DNA of 64,000 nucleotides from Nocardia jinanensis (GTDB lineage Bacteria; Actinomycetota; Actinomycetes; Mycobacteriales; Mycobacteriaceae). Positions 49,201-53,530 of the stretch are shown here, one piece after another (positions within the stretch are counted from its first letter, which is position 1; each line of letters opens with the position of its first letter). The position numbers and the translations under genes were made by a program. The DNA lies in the NCBI RefSeq assembly GCF_014645735.1, contig NZ_BMMH01000018.1, positions 1 through 64,000 on the forward strand, in the 5' to 3' direction. The notes under the pieces are model-generated. The model saw only the letters and a list, made by a program, of their open reading frames with translations, searched no databases and was not told the origin of the DNA.

Positions 49201-52200
49201 GAGATCTCCTTCGTCGCCGGCACCGGCGCGGACCTGGCCGACCGGATCGGGTCGGCGAAGCCGGCGAGCGGTGACACGGGCTCCGGTGCCCCGCCACGCG
49301 GCCCGCGCGGGATGTTCTCCGGGCCACCGGACCCGGCTCCCGACAGCGCCGCGGAACCTGCCGGTGATTCCGAGTTCGCGCGACAGCCACCACCCGGATC
49401 CTTGTCACCCAGGGTCGTCGAACTGGACGACGACTCTGTCGAAGCCGACCACAGCCCCACCGAAGACATGGGGACGGAGAATCTTTCGCTGACGGCCGCG
49501 CTGAGTGACGGCGAGGGCGATTTCCTCATCTTCGCCCACCCGGGCGTGCACACCTCGGTGCCCGGTGGGCCGCCGTACGGTGGTCTCATCAACCCGGGCG
49601 GCGCGGACGGTAGCGTGCTCACCCGCTACGAAGCGGGTATCCACGCGATCTCGTCGTTCTACGGTGATCCACAGCAGGCCGATCCGACGCGGACCCCGCT
49701 GGGCCCGGACGGCCGGCCGGCCTCCGCGCGGGAACAGCGAGCGGCCGGACAGGAGCTGGTGGCCGCCTGGTTCGGCCGCCCGTTGCAGTCGCTCGACAAC
49801 GGAGATTCCGGCCCCCGGCAAACCGAGGAGCTGTACCGCACCCTGGCCTCCGGCGAATTCGGAACGGGATCGGTGGCCTTCGCCGAATTCACCGTGTACA
49901 GAACCGGCGACACGGGCGCCCGGATGCTCGACCGTACCGGCGCCCCCCGGGTCGCCGGTACGTTCACCCTGGTACTCGTGCGTCCGGTCGACGCGGCCGA
50001 TCCGACGAGTGCGACGGATCCGGTGTGGTGGGATCCGATCCACGGCACCACCTACGACAATCCGCTGGACATCGGAGAGGTCGCGTCGCTGTCCGATGCC
50101 CAGATCGACACCCTGTCGGTGTCCTTCGCCGCGGCCACGGCGACCGAATTCCTGGGTGGCGAGGAGAACAGCGCGCCGCCGGTTCTCCCGGCCGAGGCGC
50201 CGCCCGCGCCGCGGCTCACACCGGCGGAGCTGGACCTCGTTCCGGCGCGTACGGCCCTGCGGAACCCCCGCGAATCCGGTCCGGTCGAAACCCCGCGGTA
50301 CCAGTCGTCGCTGGAGGCCGCGCTCCGGGCCCAGGACGGCAACGGGTTCGCAGCGTTCCGGAATCCGGCGACCTTCACCGCGGTCGAGGGCGGTGAACCG
50401 TACGGACGGCTGATCAACGGTCCGGGCGTCGTCAATGTCGGCCGGGTGACGAACTGTGACGACTGCACGCTGTCGCTGTTCTCGGGTTTCCTCGGCAAAC
50501 CGGAGGTCGCGGCCCCGGCGAAACCGGTGCGAGCACTCGATAGGGAGGGCAAGAACCGGGCCGAGGCGCAGCGGTTCCTCGGTGCGCGGCTGGTTTCCTT
50601 CGCCGATGGCACCCGGTCGATCGAAGAGCAGTTCCAGATGGCGCGCGCCAAGGTCGCCGAACTCGGGCCCGGCGCGATGGCCTACGTCAGCAATTCGTGG
50701 CACGACGAGGACGCCGACGGAAACAAGATCTACGACGCCGACGGGGTCCCGGAGATCCGTAGCGCCCACGCCACCGGCTTCGTCTATCCGGTGGATGCGG
50801 ACGGACCGGTGTGGTTCGACGCACAGCGCTGGAATTTCGGCGACCTCCCCGACGCCTCGTTCATCGACAAAACCGCCGACGTGCGGTTCGTATTCGCCAC
50901 CCCGGATTCGGTGGTCGCGGCCGCCGAGCAGCGGCAGCGACTGGAAACGGCGATGAGTGACGGTGCGGGCGGCTTCGTCGTCTTCGCACATCCGGGCACG
51001 TACTCGGCGGTACCGGGTGGTGTGCCGTACGGCACGCTGACCGCGTTGGGTGGGCCGGGCGGTTCCGGTCGGCAGTTCAGTTTCTACGAGACCGCGCTCG
51101 CCGGTGCCGCCACCTTCCTGGGCAAGCCCCGGTTCGCTGTACCGAGCTGGGACAACTTGACCGCGGGCGGTGAGCCGGCCTCGGTCAGTACCCTGCTGGC
51201 CGGTGGTCGGGACCGGGTGCGGCGATGGTTCGGCGGACCGTTGCAGCCGCTCGGCGACGACGGCGGCCGGCCGGTCGACGAACAATTCGACCAGGTGCAC
51301 CGGACGCTGACATCCGGGAAGTTCGGTCCGGGCTCGGTGGCTTTCGTCGAGTTGTCGGTGACGGTGCCCGACCGCAACGGCGCACCGATCGACGTGGCCG
51401 CGGGTGGTCTCCTGCTCGTCCGCCCGCGGGATGCCACGGAACCCGTGTGGTGGGATCCGGAGAGCGGCGCGACCTACGAGCACCAGCGGCTGGTCGAGAC
51501 ATACGGGTCCGCCGTCACGAAGCTGTCGTTCGTCGCCGCGACCGCGGACGAACTGACGCTCGGAACTCTCACGGCCTACGAGGAGGAAAGCCCCGTACTG
51601 GTCCAGGACGCGTACGAAGTGGCCTTCACCGCGGCGCTCGGTGACGGGGCGGGCGGATCCGTCGCATTCCGGCACCCCGGTACGTACTCGTCGCTGCCCG
51701 GCGGTCCGGCCTACGGGACCTTTATTCCGTTCGGTATCGTGCCGCCGCGCGGGCAGGAGAGTCCCGGCTACGAGTACGTCAACGGTTACCGGTCGGCACT
51801 GGCGGCCACCGCGGCGTTCACCGGTACGCCGATGCTGATCGAACCGAGCGACGGACACCTCGACGACGACGGCAATCCCGTACCCCTGGCCGAATTGAAC
51901 CGGAGCGGACGTGAACGCGTGCAGAACTGGTTCGGCGGCTCGCTGCGTACCGTCGGCGACGAGGCCGGCACCGGGGACCAGCGATACGACCATATCCACC
52001 GGACGCTGATGTCGGATGAATTCGGTCCGGGATCCATGGCCTACGTCGAAGTGACGGGCATGCCGAAAACGGGCGCCGACGGTCGGCCGCTGGACGACCC
52101 GGACGGCGCACCCGGCGCCGATATCCTCAGTCTGCTATTGGTGTATCCGGCGGAGCCGGACAGCCGGCCGGTCTGGTGGGATGCGCTGCACGGCGAATTC

Positions 52201-52764
52201 TACGACCACGGGGCGCTACCGGAGATCTTCACCACCGGGGTGGACCGGGTCGCGTTCGTCCCGGCCACGGGAGCACAGTTGAACAGTGGTGCAGAACCCA
52301 CGGTGAACACCGGGGAGCAGAGCCCACCGGTGTCTCCACCGCCGCGGCAGGAAACCCCGCCACCGCTGTTGCCGCCGCGGCCGCAGGTGGTGCCGGACCC
52401 GGATCGGCCGGCCACCGCGCTGTCGTCGGCCGGTACCGATCCCGGTCCCGACATCCCGCCGCCGGACTCGGATCACCGGCTGCCGGATGGGTCGTATCGG
52501 TGGGGGGTCCGTGGGCACGGCCGTCCGCAGCGTCGGCGTCCCCTCGAATGGAAGTTGCCGACCGATTTCCGGGCGGCGGAGCCCACCGTCGAGTCCTGGT
52601 TGCCGCCGGGTGCGGTACCGGCCGAGGACGAGGATTCATCGGGTACCGGCGAGACTCCGGAGGATTCGCCGGACACCGGCATCGACGGTGCCGAACCCGA
52701 GCCGGAACTGCCGGCAGTGGATATTCCGTTCACCCTGAACGGTCCCGATTCCGGCTCGGCCTGA
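31204..52764 (+). CDS. Giant type VII secretion effector: CpnT-like N-terminus plus ~21 tandem papain-fold domains
   Basis: The product has 7186 residues. Residues 1-330: WXG100-like/CpnT-type N-terminal domain (YLPEEMRWLGWVAGAEWPDG, hydrophobic segment about 109-128). About 330-985: Gly/Asn- and Pro-rich disordered region. From about 985 to 7025: homologous papain-fold (Tox-PL-like) domains. Nine keep a Cys in an N-C-x-x-(S/C) setting (residues 1068, 1630, 2442, 3016, 3605, 4138, 4767, 5649, 6418), a His in (G/S/A)HA or GHT, and Asp or Glu before PQ/AQ/GQ. Twelve keep the fold pattern (PxVAxP, WWDPxTG) but lack Cys and His. The C-terminal tail ends AVDIPFTLNGPDSGSA. Residues 2062-2236 are the out-of-frame reading of an immunity-like gene. 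Family knowledge: such domains are peptidase or deamidase toxins. Whether one polypeptide is made is not provable here. Confidence 0.8.
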   Translation: MSLYLPEEMRWLGWVAGAEWPDGDEDTVWAVSPAWEDAGNELLGLLAALDAAKEATMAAYPEGAARAEMGAQYDQLRTGDESLEALAQHMLETSNTVFDFGTELQSQKLNIIITLCWLAIEIALAWLFPPTAPAVEAAAVGASRITMQTIANAAARVIQNLASRLGAPNIQRSFWRSLLSGKLTVPTSRAWGEVGQEVLQGAAEEGLINGAIQAGQLADDKRREFNAEEFGYSVGAGGFAEPIGGAVAKGMHGGFRNGFGFGKTIGGVFDNLPGRAGQNMVVGAASDGIAGIFGSLFVAGISGQSLEDSIDGIGVAGGFIQGGITGVADPTTFKGFHSHSSGVSAAALAAMSHFLDGPRSGAVPTYGDGSVPGENAPVTTRDPGADPDSFQENRDNRLNPAFSSDGEESSRNGERSPGGPYTSGDRQGTGGGPFSFGGPQGVGGGPFLSESPPSGGREGFSGGPSASGSEEAGGRQNGHRSGPGTNGLSSEERALEARGARPESVSGSGNADGNGSGNADGSGNADGNGNADADGNGKADGNGNADGNANGRGDGESSPSTQPTGQQRSESTSPPAGPAEPTTATETTGQQTDQPAGDKGEVGDRPSSEVSADRNEIGGDQRTSADETPGRAGDSDHGQDRPGADHNDPAARTERGDSEPSGNDLSGDRGTQQPPVAQPVAPPPMTQPVTPPAQPPVTQPLAPPAQSAAPAPGQPGGPSSPAQGPVNSAAPDSAAEQSKPGAKPGTATSTSPVGGPSSQAPRTVADHTGPQPQQRPVGGREFTPESSAGPGPAVPSGTAEAVISVAPVSERPPVPNDPTVSEDTPVQAVIPGPEQNAFPPGQRQSEPQSPPQSPRPGPGTQDSDSGPVRRSSPDSDQGQGSEAKRPRGGEMSSPAPRRLSEPPSQPGRETRNPDPASGPVPEPTPIPLPLHAGPQSSSRPESPDPAVRQGSGPRRGDGTGDRTRGMPPPDPAEMSSRRVDPADGPRRFTPTELQVIPQPATDRVARTYGPIEKVSYQGDLEAALRDRDGSGFVQFANPATFTAVAGGEPYGKKVNGPGPRALGRDENCQDGSLSLLASFAGKPQVAAPVIGKLPTDHFRNTNAQASRFLGARKMSFDNGSRTVAQQYQAAHAHVASLGTGAMAHVVTFWHKTNFLGLKQYEKDGSPKFDGAHATTIVFPKGAKGPVWVDAQTGTFSDGPPKGLVNYSAGVEFTIGTPELVLAAAEHRRELEESVSDGKGGFLAYQDPGAFTAVPDGRAFGELIGLGGGYPMGGQISIYEAGLAGASTFVGSPVFAVPSWEHLNEGGLPLPDRTLNRGGHTRVANWFGKPLTSLDTGNRTPQQQYQAAYDEVLKSGPGTVGFAEISRPLRGTSGTTESVRLLVYPEGPGRTEPVWWDPMTGSRVSHQLMMQSPGSDIEVFFVAAHGSTLGAGIPAAGGISAAGPRITEIDTDGAGSDLQSQDENPAERAREVPAPGPDLHTAKADPSASSTPAAGTARPWVTATDGNSNAATGPLSDLWDRLRHREGDGRSAGLPGSRPSRSTPPATVRRFTPAELENIPQPADDRADRTWGPIEKASYQMDLESALRDPGGSGFVQFQDPATFTAVVGGEPFGKKVNGPGPQALGRWENCQDGSLSLLASFVGKPQVAAPLTGMYPVGAYDRGEGQASRFLGARPITFDNGARSVAQQYHAAHAHITALGPGTMAYVVTKWHQTNDRGVRQYHADGTPEIFGGHATTIVFPAGKKVPVWGDAQHHTFTSGPPRELLERSGHVEFIVGTPELVLASAEHRRDLEAAVSDGNGGFVAYRSPGTFTAVPGGLPFGALINLGGGSPAGGRIDPYETGLAGASTFIGFPRFAVPSWDHLNESGRPAPDTVLDEDGRTEVATWFGKPLLSLAAGDRTVEQQYEAAYDEVLSLGPGAVGFVEVSWSAPDSPASVLLLVFPDTAPASTTPVWWDPLTGAELSHEAVVAGNAARTSGIASVARTGASLIASPIPGVGPQVTPDPDARRPSYPEFEILGGPEPRIIELSDTAESDAEESRQETDSTGDPSSTDIAGAEGASNEYAAAQRGPGTELPAEGPARRPDVPDRPDAGGRLAGPARDHTGGLGDGRVDRDVESGGERGDRRDPAVSELVGSDDHGGVHGGDRGRPETGGTTDLSETDTDRVAPDRREPGSDRVSGQRPIGNETSGPVRDGDRQTDADPAAGEQRRDGGRGLGELGPGAGRELAGDGDDGVLTPAANRGLADSDGLPAPNEFGGPWAGRRSDAETGSPFGFWDRFRAKVRAARSRPQGVQSSQDARPAVPYSSPVEPQSVPLWSQGDPLPQDARPAVPYSSPVESQSVPLWSQGDPLPQDARPAVPYLTPAELQIVPQPAKDRVRPTFGAIESSEYQAKLEQSLRPRGSTDFAQFQDPATFTAVPFGVPYGKAVNGPGRRLPGRDLNCEDTSISLLASFAGKPQVAAPRIGPHPNSWVRYGNQQATRFLGSRYISFDSGGRSISEQYEAANRHMAALGPGAMAYVLIAWHKKDPSGYRKLYHDDGSPVIDGSHASVVVNPAGAHSPVWYEPQSGRRSDLEEMKDNTAKVTFAIGTPETIVAAAQARQELEQALSDGKDGFVAFRHPGSYTSVPGGKPFGELIAVEGGPGPGIQFSPFETALSGISSFIGRPVIAVPNWSDLNEGGQPTSPESLIDSGAAATQTVFGTSFTQIGAGEQKSTRHFSEAYDQVQALGPGSVGLAFMLQFSTSHSTALLVVYPEPADGTSTSEPVWWDPVTGKTFTDSSQLVDYVVPDGDLHFIKATGPELLAASVATNGSGPAGTSRVVPQIDDAAGLPDGDQRGDDSRDGGRGLDDSGPGAGREPAGDEDDGVLTPAADRGLADSAGLPAPATGASGGPWAGGRPDPETGSPFRFWDRFRAKASSARSQDAQSSQRTQPAIRNFTPAELQIVPQPAKDRFHRTFGAIESREHQAKVQLSLRPVGSTDFAQFQNPAVFTAIPGDVPYGKAINGPGHRSPGRHHNCEDTAISLLASFIGKPQVAAPRVGPKPNSYLLQGNQQATRFLGSRYISFDNGRRSISKQYDAAHQHIAALGPGAMAYVMIGWHRTDSTGSRKLYHKDGSPMFAGGHATVVVYPAGADNPVWYEPQLGKRTYLEDLKYESASVKFAIGTTETIMAAAQTRQNLEQAVSDGKGGFVSYQHPGSYTSVPGGKPFGELIAVRGGPGPGQISPSDAALAGVSTFIGQPLIAVPNWDHLNEGGQPTTPAELTRSGGAATQQTFGSSFAELGAGEQKSTRHFSEAYHQVESLGPGSVGLVLMLEPSTEQTKTLLLVYPEPVDGTSTSEPVWWDAVTGKTFTDSSELTGYIFPDGEMYFIKATGPDLIAASIATTGSWPMGTNHALLRPDDRRDGSPDGPAPAPASKTESETASEPALTPETAPVPVRDGTEDGTEDGTEDGDHRTPVPRTETAATETTALPAPRPDTEGSTRGLAAATGGDRDSGMFSGSLQRAAGPARLLSAQFSQSARSAAARRFTPAELQAVPQPAADRFRPTFGPVERPSYQTALEQSLSRDGGSDFAQFQNPATFTTVRGGAPFGKLINGPDHRLPGRERNCEDTSISLLASFAGKPQVAAPRVGPKPKNPLHSGDLQATRFLGSRYISFDDGNRSISEQYDAAHRRIAALGPGAMAYVSFDWHKTDAGNQKQYNEDGSPVRDGGHASVVVYPAGEKDPVWYEPQLGKPSDLAHLKEYTAEVEFCISTPDLMVAAAETRHKLEQALSDGAGGFVTYRHPGTHTSVPGGTPFGGLIGLSGEPGSGGRVSPFESALAGASSFLGQPLIAVPNWDHLNEDGQPTAPDISIRGGATIAAQWFGTSFTNLSAGDRTLYEQFADAHDQIRELGPGSVGLAYIYGDEGRHIRCLLLVHPEPADGASTSEPVWWDTVTGETYPDHSAMAHYVTPDSEFHFIKATGPDLIAASRATAGPATHGMLRESPRPDSAAISPEPMPARSEQSARQSAPESAGDSAKRALPEPEAASDVSASKKQRTEDSAESPADQQPQPVTALRPQPDLPDPPMRLRDPAATRVYGPGQLAPVESPDLQQAVADALRDSNGNFVEYADPRTHPAGGRPYGELINAGGRAVPGRNNNCLDCVLAGLSSFLGSPQVAAPRYPDIVNGAVDTVGAERGGNHRLAHMLRTDFRNFDDGNRSVPDQLAAVHQYISDLGAGTAAVVRTTWQATDPATRRPLFQGGAPVPGAGHTVLVVYPQGADGPVWWDPQSGKWSEQPLKALQRAMEIEFVPVPPGRTVLDSPAAAPRPAPAFPQSRPEPGPPPAVAPVHHRPEPPVRLADPAQSRRWGSRQLDQLEHPGFQKALEDALRDSDGNFVTGADPRTHPTPESPYGTMVNGGGPALPGRATNKVDAAISGLSSYLGRPQVAVPRHPDLGYGLYNRKDEFRGNNRIYEWLQTRPDSFDPSLPLPRQFDALHQWVSHLGPGAAAVVFTATPQVDPHTGFPARDAWMNIVMGPAEPSLLVLFPETAQTPVWWDPVTGETWEGPPDLPSAAVWSGFVAIPPGRSIEPTPPAQPSPASTSSARPALSGTITDGSTESRREPDSGRESGPRTPVPRHDSAGGFGYRGTRYPGLSAAEQGQTPRDRPRSPAAPSPAGVAPNMGMPNPLTPPSAHPGTPAGQPVSPAPPWRGEPAPAMRVGDPSKTRVFGPRQLAPLESPALQPELEQALRGPDGNFVRYADPRILLHDGTPLGEMINPGGPSRPGRNNNCGECVLAALSTFLGRPLVAAPRYPDIRNGVVDPTLGELNTQERAVHMLRTEFDDYADGTRSIPQQLAAMEQWITHLGPGSAAMVTNVWHAWDPATGTPLFEADGSPTRGGGHAIALVYPLGAHYPVWWDPQSGYMSEIPPANLVSDSVAVEFLPIPPGRTVAGEPPSGNPPLLLPAPVSRPMPPMQPRRTLPSPPMLLANPATGRRIGQDYLGQLEHPGFQQALENALRDNFGNFVAGADPRSYPTREFPYGAMVNAGGPTNPTRRYNKVDAGLSALSSFFGRPQVAAPRYPDAGLLQRKPADEAGGLQRLQSWAKTNLNYFGTAAVPVGQQLAALHEWVGYRGPGAAALAVVDIGTVDPSTGIPVSTFDDGMEILAVVHPIAAPGQVAPGPVWWNPVTGEMWDAPPVQSLRDAVGLRFLDIPPGRFIDTGTTAQPVPGPQVRPVGDPLPEPPPQLEHPAERRDPAFFAPVDPGAQRALEDALRDSGGNYVVAADPWSYPTPENPFGALLTAGTSPETAGYGNNMFELALSGLSSFFGTPLVAAPRLPSVPPDNSLTDPAEGFGRLQDWLAITPGYFDFGPRQVAQQFAALHDWVAHLGPGSAAVVITATVQVDPQTGTYDRGLPDDQLVFSAAEVTLVVFPKGAQGPAWWNPLTNEKWTTPPAQLIQRTHDLNFAAIPPGRTVAPAPTATPGQEAGDPAVIELDENAADTSDRATTPAGQRGASGHAPATPAVTGGRDVADDMGHGTRPRTTDLTGTPFHLRERIRKLLNSETTRPTRTVPAAPTAQAVPSVPAAQSATVRRPTPDELAVIPQLSADRVGRTFGVIEKPTYQTDLEHASRDSDGKFAQFQNPATFTAVPGGKPVLNLVNGPGIKAPGRGVNCQDTSLSLLAGFMGKPQVAAPKIGSHPGFYQNGTKQAARFLGSREISFAKGSRSIGAQYEAAHEHIKALGPGTMAYVATLWHKENFLGFKKYNRDGSAKFDSGHATVVVYPEGGTGPVWLDGQTGKASDGPPKDFLKYAAYATFWIGTPDLVVAAARQRRDLEASLSDGKGGFVAYKSPGFYTAVPGGKPFGELINLGGAFPAGARISFYESAIAGAAAFVGHPHIAVPSWNHLNEGGQPVSDAVLYSSGRGQMNDYFGAPLTSLAEGNRTPEQQFDAAYDRVSKLGPGSVGFVETSRPVAGSNRPIKSGLLLVYPESTTGLPTRPQWWDTTTGQTYSHSTVLAVHAPRVSEISFVAGTGADLADRIGSAKPASGDTGSGAPPRGPRGMFSGPPDPAPDSAAEPAGDSEFARQPPPGSLSPRVVELDDDSVEADHSPTEDMGTENLSLTAALSDGEGDFLIFAHPGVHTSVPGGPPYGGLINPGGADGSVLTRYEAGIHAISSFYGDPQQADPTRTPLGPDGRPASAREQRAAGQELVAAWFGRPLQSLDNGDSGPRQTEELYRTLASGEFGTGSVAFAEFTVYRTGDTGARMLDRTGAPRVAGTFTLVLVRPVDAADPTSATDPVWWDPIHGTTYDNPLDIGEVASLSDAQIDTLSVSFAAATATEFLGGEENSAPPVLPAEAPPAPRLTPAELDLVPARTALRNPRESGPVETPRYQSSLEAALRAQDGNGFAAFRNPATFTAVEGGEPYGRLINGPGVVNVGRVTNCDDCTLSLFSGFLGKPEVAAPAKPVRALDREGKNRAEAQRFLGARLVSFADGTRSIEEQFQMARAKVAELGPGAMAYVSNSWHDEDADGNKIYDADGVPEIRSAHATGFVYPVDADGPVWFDAQRWNFGDLPDASFIDKTADVRFVFATPDSVVAAAEQRQRLETAMSDGAGGFVVFAHPGTYSAVPGGVPYGTLTALGGPGGSGRQFSFYETALAGAATFLGKPRFAVPSWDNLTAGGEPASVSTLLAGGRDRVRRWFGGPLQPLGDDGGRPVDEQFDQVHRTLTSGKFGPGSVAFVELSVTVPDRNGAPIDVAAGGLLLVRPRDATEPVWWDPESGATYEHQRLVETYGSAVTKLSFVAATADELTLGTLTAYEEESPVLVQDAYEVAFTAALGDGAGGSVAFRHPGTYSSLPGGPAYGTFIPFGIVPPRGQESPGYEYVNGYRSALAATAAFTGTPMLIEPSDGHLDDDGNPVPLAELNRSGRERVQNWFGGSLRTVGDEAGTGDQRYDHIHRTLMSDEFGPGSMAYVEVTGMPKTGADGRPLDDPDGAPGADILSLLLVYPAEPDSRPVWWDALHGEFYDHGALPEIFTTGVDRVAFVPATGAQLNSGAEPTVNTGEQSPPVSPPPRQETPPPLLPPRPQVVPDPDRPATALSSAGTDPGPDIPPPDSDHRLPDGSYRWGVRGHGRPQRRRPLEWKLPTDFRAAEPTVESWLPPGAVPAEDEDSSGTGETPEDSPDTGIDGAEPEPELPAVDIPFTLNGPDSGSA
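32728..32870 (+). repeat. Asn-Gly-Asp low-complexity coding repeat
   Basis: Short units around GGGAACGCTGACGGGAAC recur imperfectly and encode GNADGNG-type runs in the giant effector's linker. The Asn/Asp/Gly content is reminiscent of calcium-binding or flexible linkers, but no RTX consensus is present. Confidence 0.6.
37388..37912 (+). CDS. Immunity-like protein nested out of frame inside the giant ORF
   Basis: The 174-residue frame from ATG 37388 has GAAGGAG 5 nt upstream and lies in a different frame from the giant ORF, which stays open throughout. Its product aligns over its full length with the separate protein at 52797-53342. Both have DQVRxYL near the start, VVNxxTGVI mid-protein, a YPxxxxIxLxR-like block, YRV, xIDKRT and a C-terminal W-x(n)-WP. 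In the giant frame the same DNA reads as charged Gly/Arg/Asp-rich filler, so this frame is the constrained one. A stop-start TAATG at 37386-37390 is a relic of toxin-immunity coupling. Role as antitoxin is inferred from position after the papain-fold modules. Confidence 0.72.
   Translation: MSMPLHNEDQVRNYLRKVLPGGRTFRIGRMPVGAWLVQPETTPEDWATGGSIGMSSLVVNAETGVILQYPSWSGPMITAEYTEAIEAGRRPEAQQIYPRQTQIELLRTAESPDRIEYRVNVRSEMKPPDQFAMVIDKRTRIPQPASSDAMVAAAWASWVQEQDGSWPEMGTTEY
38091..38300 (+). repeat. 84-bp linker repeat, about 2.5 copies
   Basis: GCAGGATGCTCGGCCGGCGG begins at 38091, 38175 and 38259, an exact 84-bp period (28 codons). It encodes PQDARPAVPYSSPVE then QSVPLWSQGD in the linker before the third toxin pair. 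Copies 1 and 2 are nearly identical, so the expansion is recent. Confidence 0.85.
39715..39802 (+). pseudogene. 3' scar of a duplicated immunity-like gene
   Basis: In the same frame as the nested immunity gene, this stretch encodes AMVAAAWTTRVQEQDGNRPE and then TRTTEY stop, matching the last 26 residues of the nested gene (AMVAAAWASWVQEQDGSWPE then MGTTEY stop). Only the tail is present. Upstream sequence belongs to the preceding toxin pair. It marks a recombination end point and is read through in another frame by the giant ORF. Confidence 0.75.
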
Positions 52765-52796
52765 ACGAGACATACGAGAAGCGGAGAGAAGGCGAT

Positions 52797-53342
52797 ATGG
52801 CGCAACGATTGGAAACCCGGGATCAGGTGCGGCGTTACCTGGCCCAGGCATTCGGTCCGGACAGTGGATTCGATGTGTATCCGTGCGAATTCGGGTGGGT
52901 GTGCCGGAAGGTGCTCACCGATGCGGAGCAGGCCGCCGACGCCGGCTTCGGCCAGGGCAACTTCGTGGTGAACCGAAGCACCGGAGTGATCACCGCACAC
53001 GGCAGCCTGCACCCGATGATGGTCGGCGAAATGTACGACGACGATATTCGCGCGGGCGAACCGGTACAGGGCTACCAGGTATATCCGCCGACGTGGGAGA
53101 TCGCTGTCGACCGGGCCCAGGAGACCGCCGACGAGATCGCGTACCGCGTCCGCGGACGTTCACTGACCGAGCCGCCCGAAGAAGCCCCGGTGGACCACGT
53201 ACTGACCATCGACAAGCGCACATTCCGGTACCGCACTGATTCCGACGAGATACACGTGACCTGTACGCAGGCCGTCATCTGGGCCGAGGAGCTCTTGCGT
53301 CGCGACGGGGCGTGGCCGGCCGCCGGTATCGTGCGCGCCTGA
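52797..53342 (+). CDS. Immunity-like protein downstream of the giant effector
   Basis: This soluble protein of 181 residues starts 33 bp after the giant ORF, with GGAGAGAAGG 5-9 nt upstream. It begins MAQRLETRDQVRRYLAQAFG and contains GNFVVNRSTGVITAHGSLHP, YQVYPPTWEIAVDRAQE, VDHVLTIDKRTFRYR and a final GAWPAAG. It is a diverged homologue of the nested gene at 37388. A small cytosolic protein immediately after a polymorphic-toxin gene is the usual immunity arrangement, so it probably neutralises the papain-fold domains. No known immunity family was recognised with certainty; a secretion chaperone is an alternative. Confidence 0.7.
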   Translation: MAQRLETRDQVRRYLAQAFGPDSGFDVYPCEFGWVCRKVLTDAEQAADAGFGQGNFVVNRSTGVITAHGSLHPMMVGEMYDDDIRAGEPVQGYQVYPPTWEIAVDRAQETADEIAYRVRGRSLTEPPEEAPVDHVLTIDKRTFRYRTDSDEIHVTCTQAVIWAEELLRRDGAWPAAGIVRA

Positions 53343-53412
53343 AGCGGCCGCCGCGCTCGGTCCGGGCGGATACGAGCTCGGTAGGCAGAGGGGTCGCGGG
53401 GTTATTGCGTCG

Positions 53413-53457
53413 AATTTGCCGCCGCGCCACTGCCAGTTCAGTCCGATGCGCTGCAAT
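53413..53457 (+). promoter_or_regulatory. Island promoter element, copy 2 (second effector)
   Basis: AATT at 53413, GCGCCACT at 53424-53431, 20 nt, TGCAAT at 53452-53457. Spacing is identical to the other two copies. The leader GTG follows 32 nt after the -10-like box, matching copy 1. Confidence 0.6.
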
Positions 53458-53488
53458 GGAACTGGTGTCGACCGTCAGGGAGGTAGCG

Positions 53489-53530
53489 GTGAGTGAGCTG
53501 GGTCGGACGGTCGCGACCTACCCGGTATGA
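53489..53530 (+). CDS. 13-codon leader ORF overlapping the second effector start
   Basis: GTG 53489, preceded by GGGAGGTAGCG, opens MSELGRTVATYPV. Its TGA stop overlaps the effector's ATG as ATGA (53527-53530). The layout is the same as at the giant gene, although the peptide sequences differ, which favours translational coupling over a conserved peptide function. Confidence 0.45.
   Translation: MSELGRTVATYPV

Noticed and set aside
52176..52796. N-terminal extension of the immunity-like gene back to 52176
   Set aside because: That part overlaps the conserved C-terminal tail of the giant effector in another frame; ATG 52797 has a strong ribosome site and matches the start of the nested homologue.
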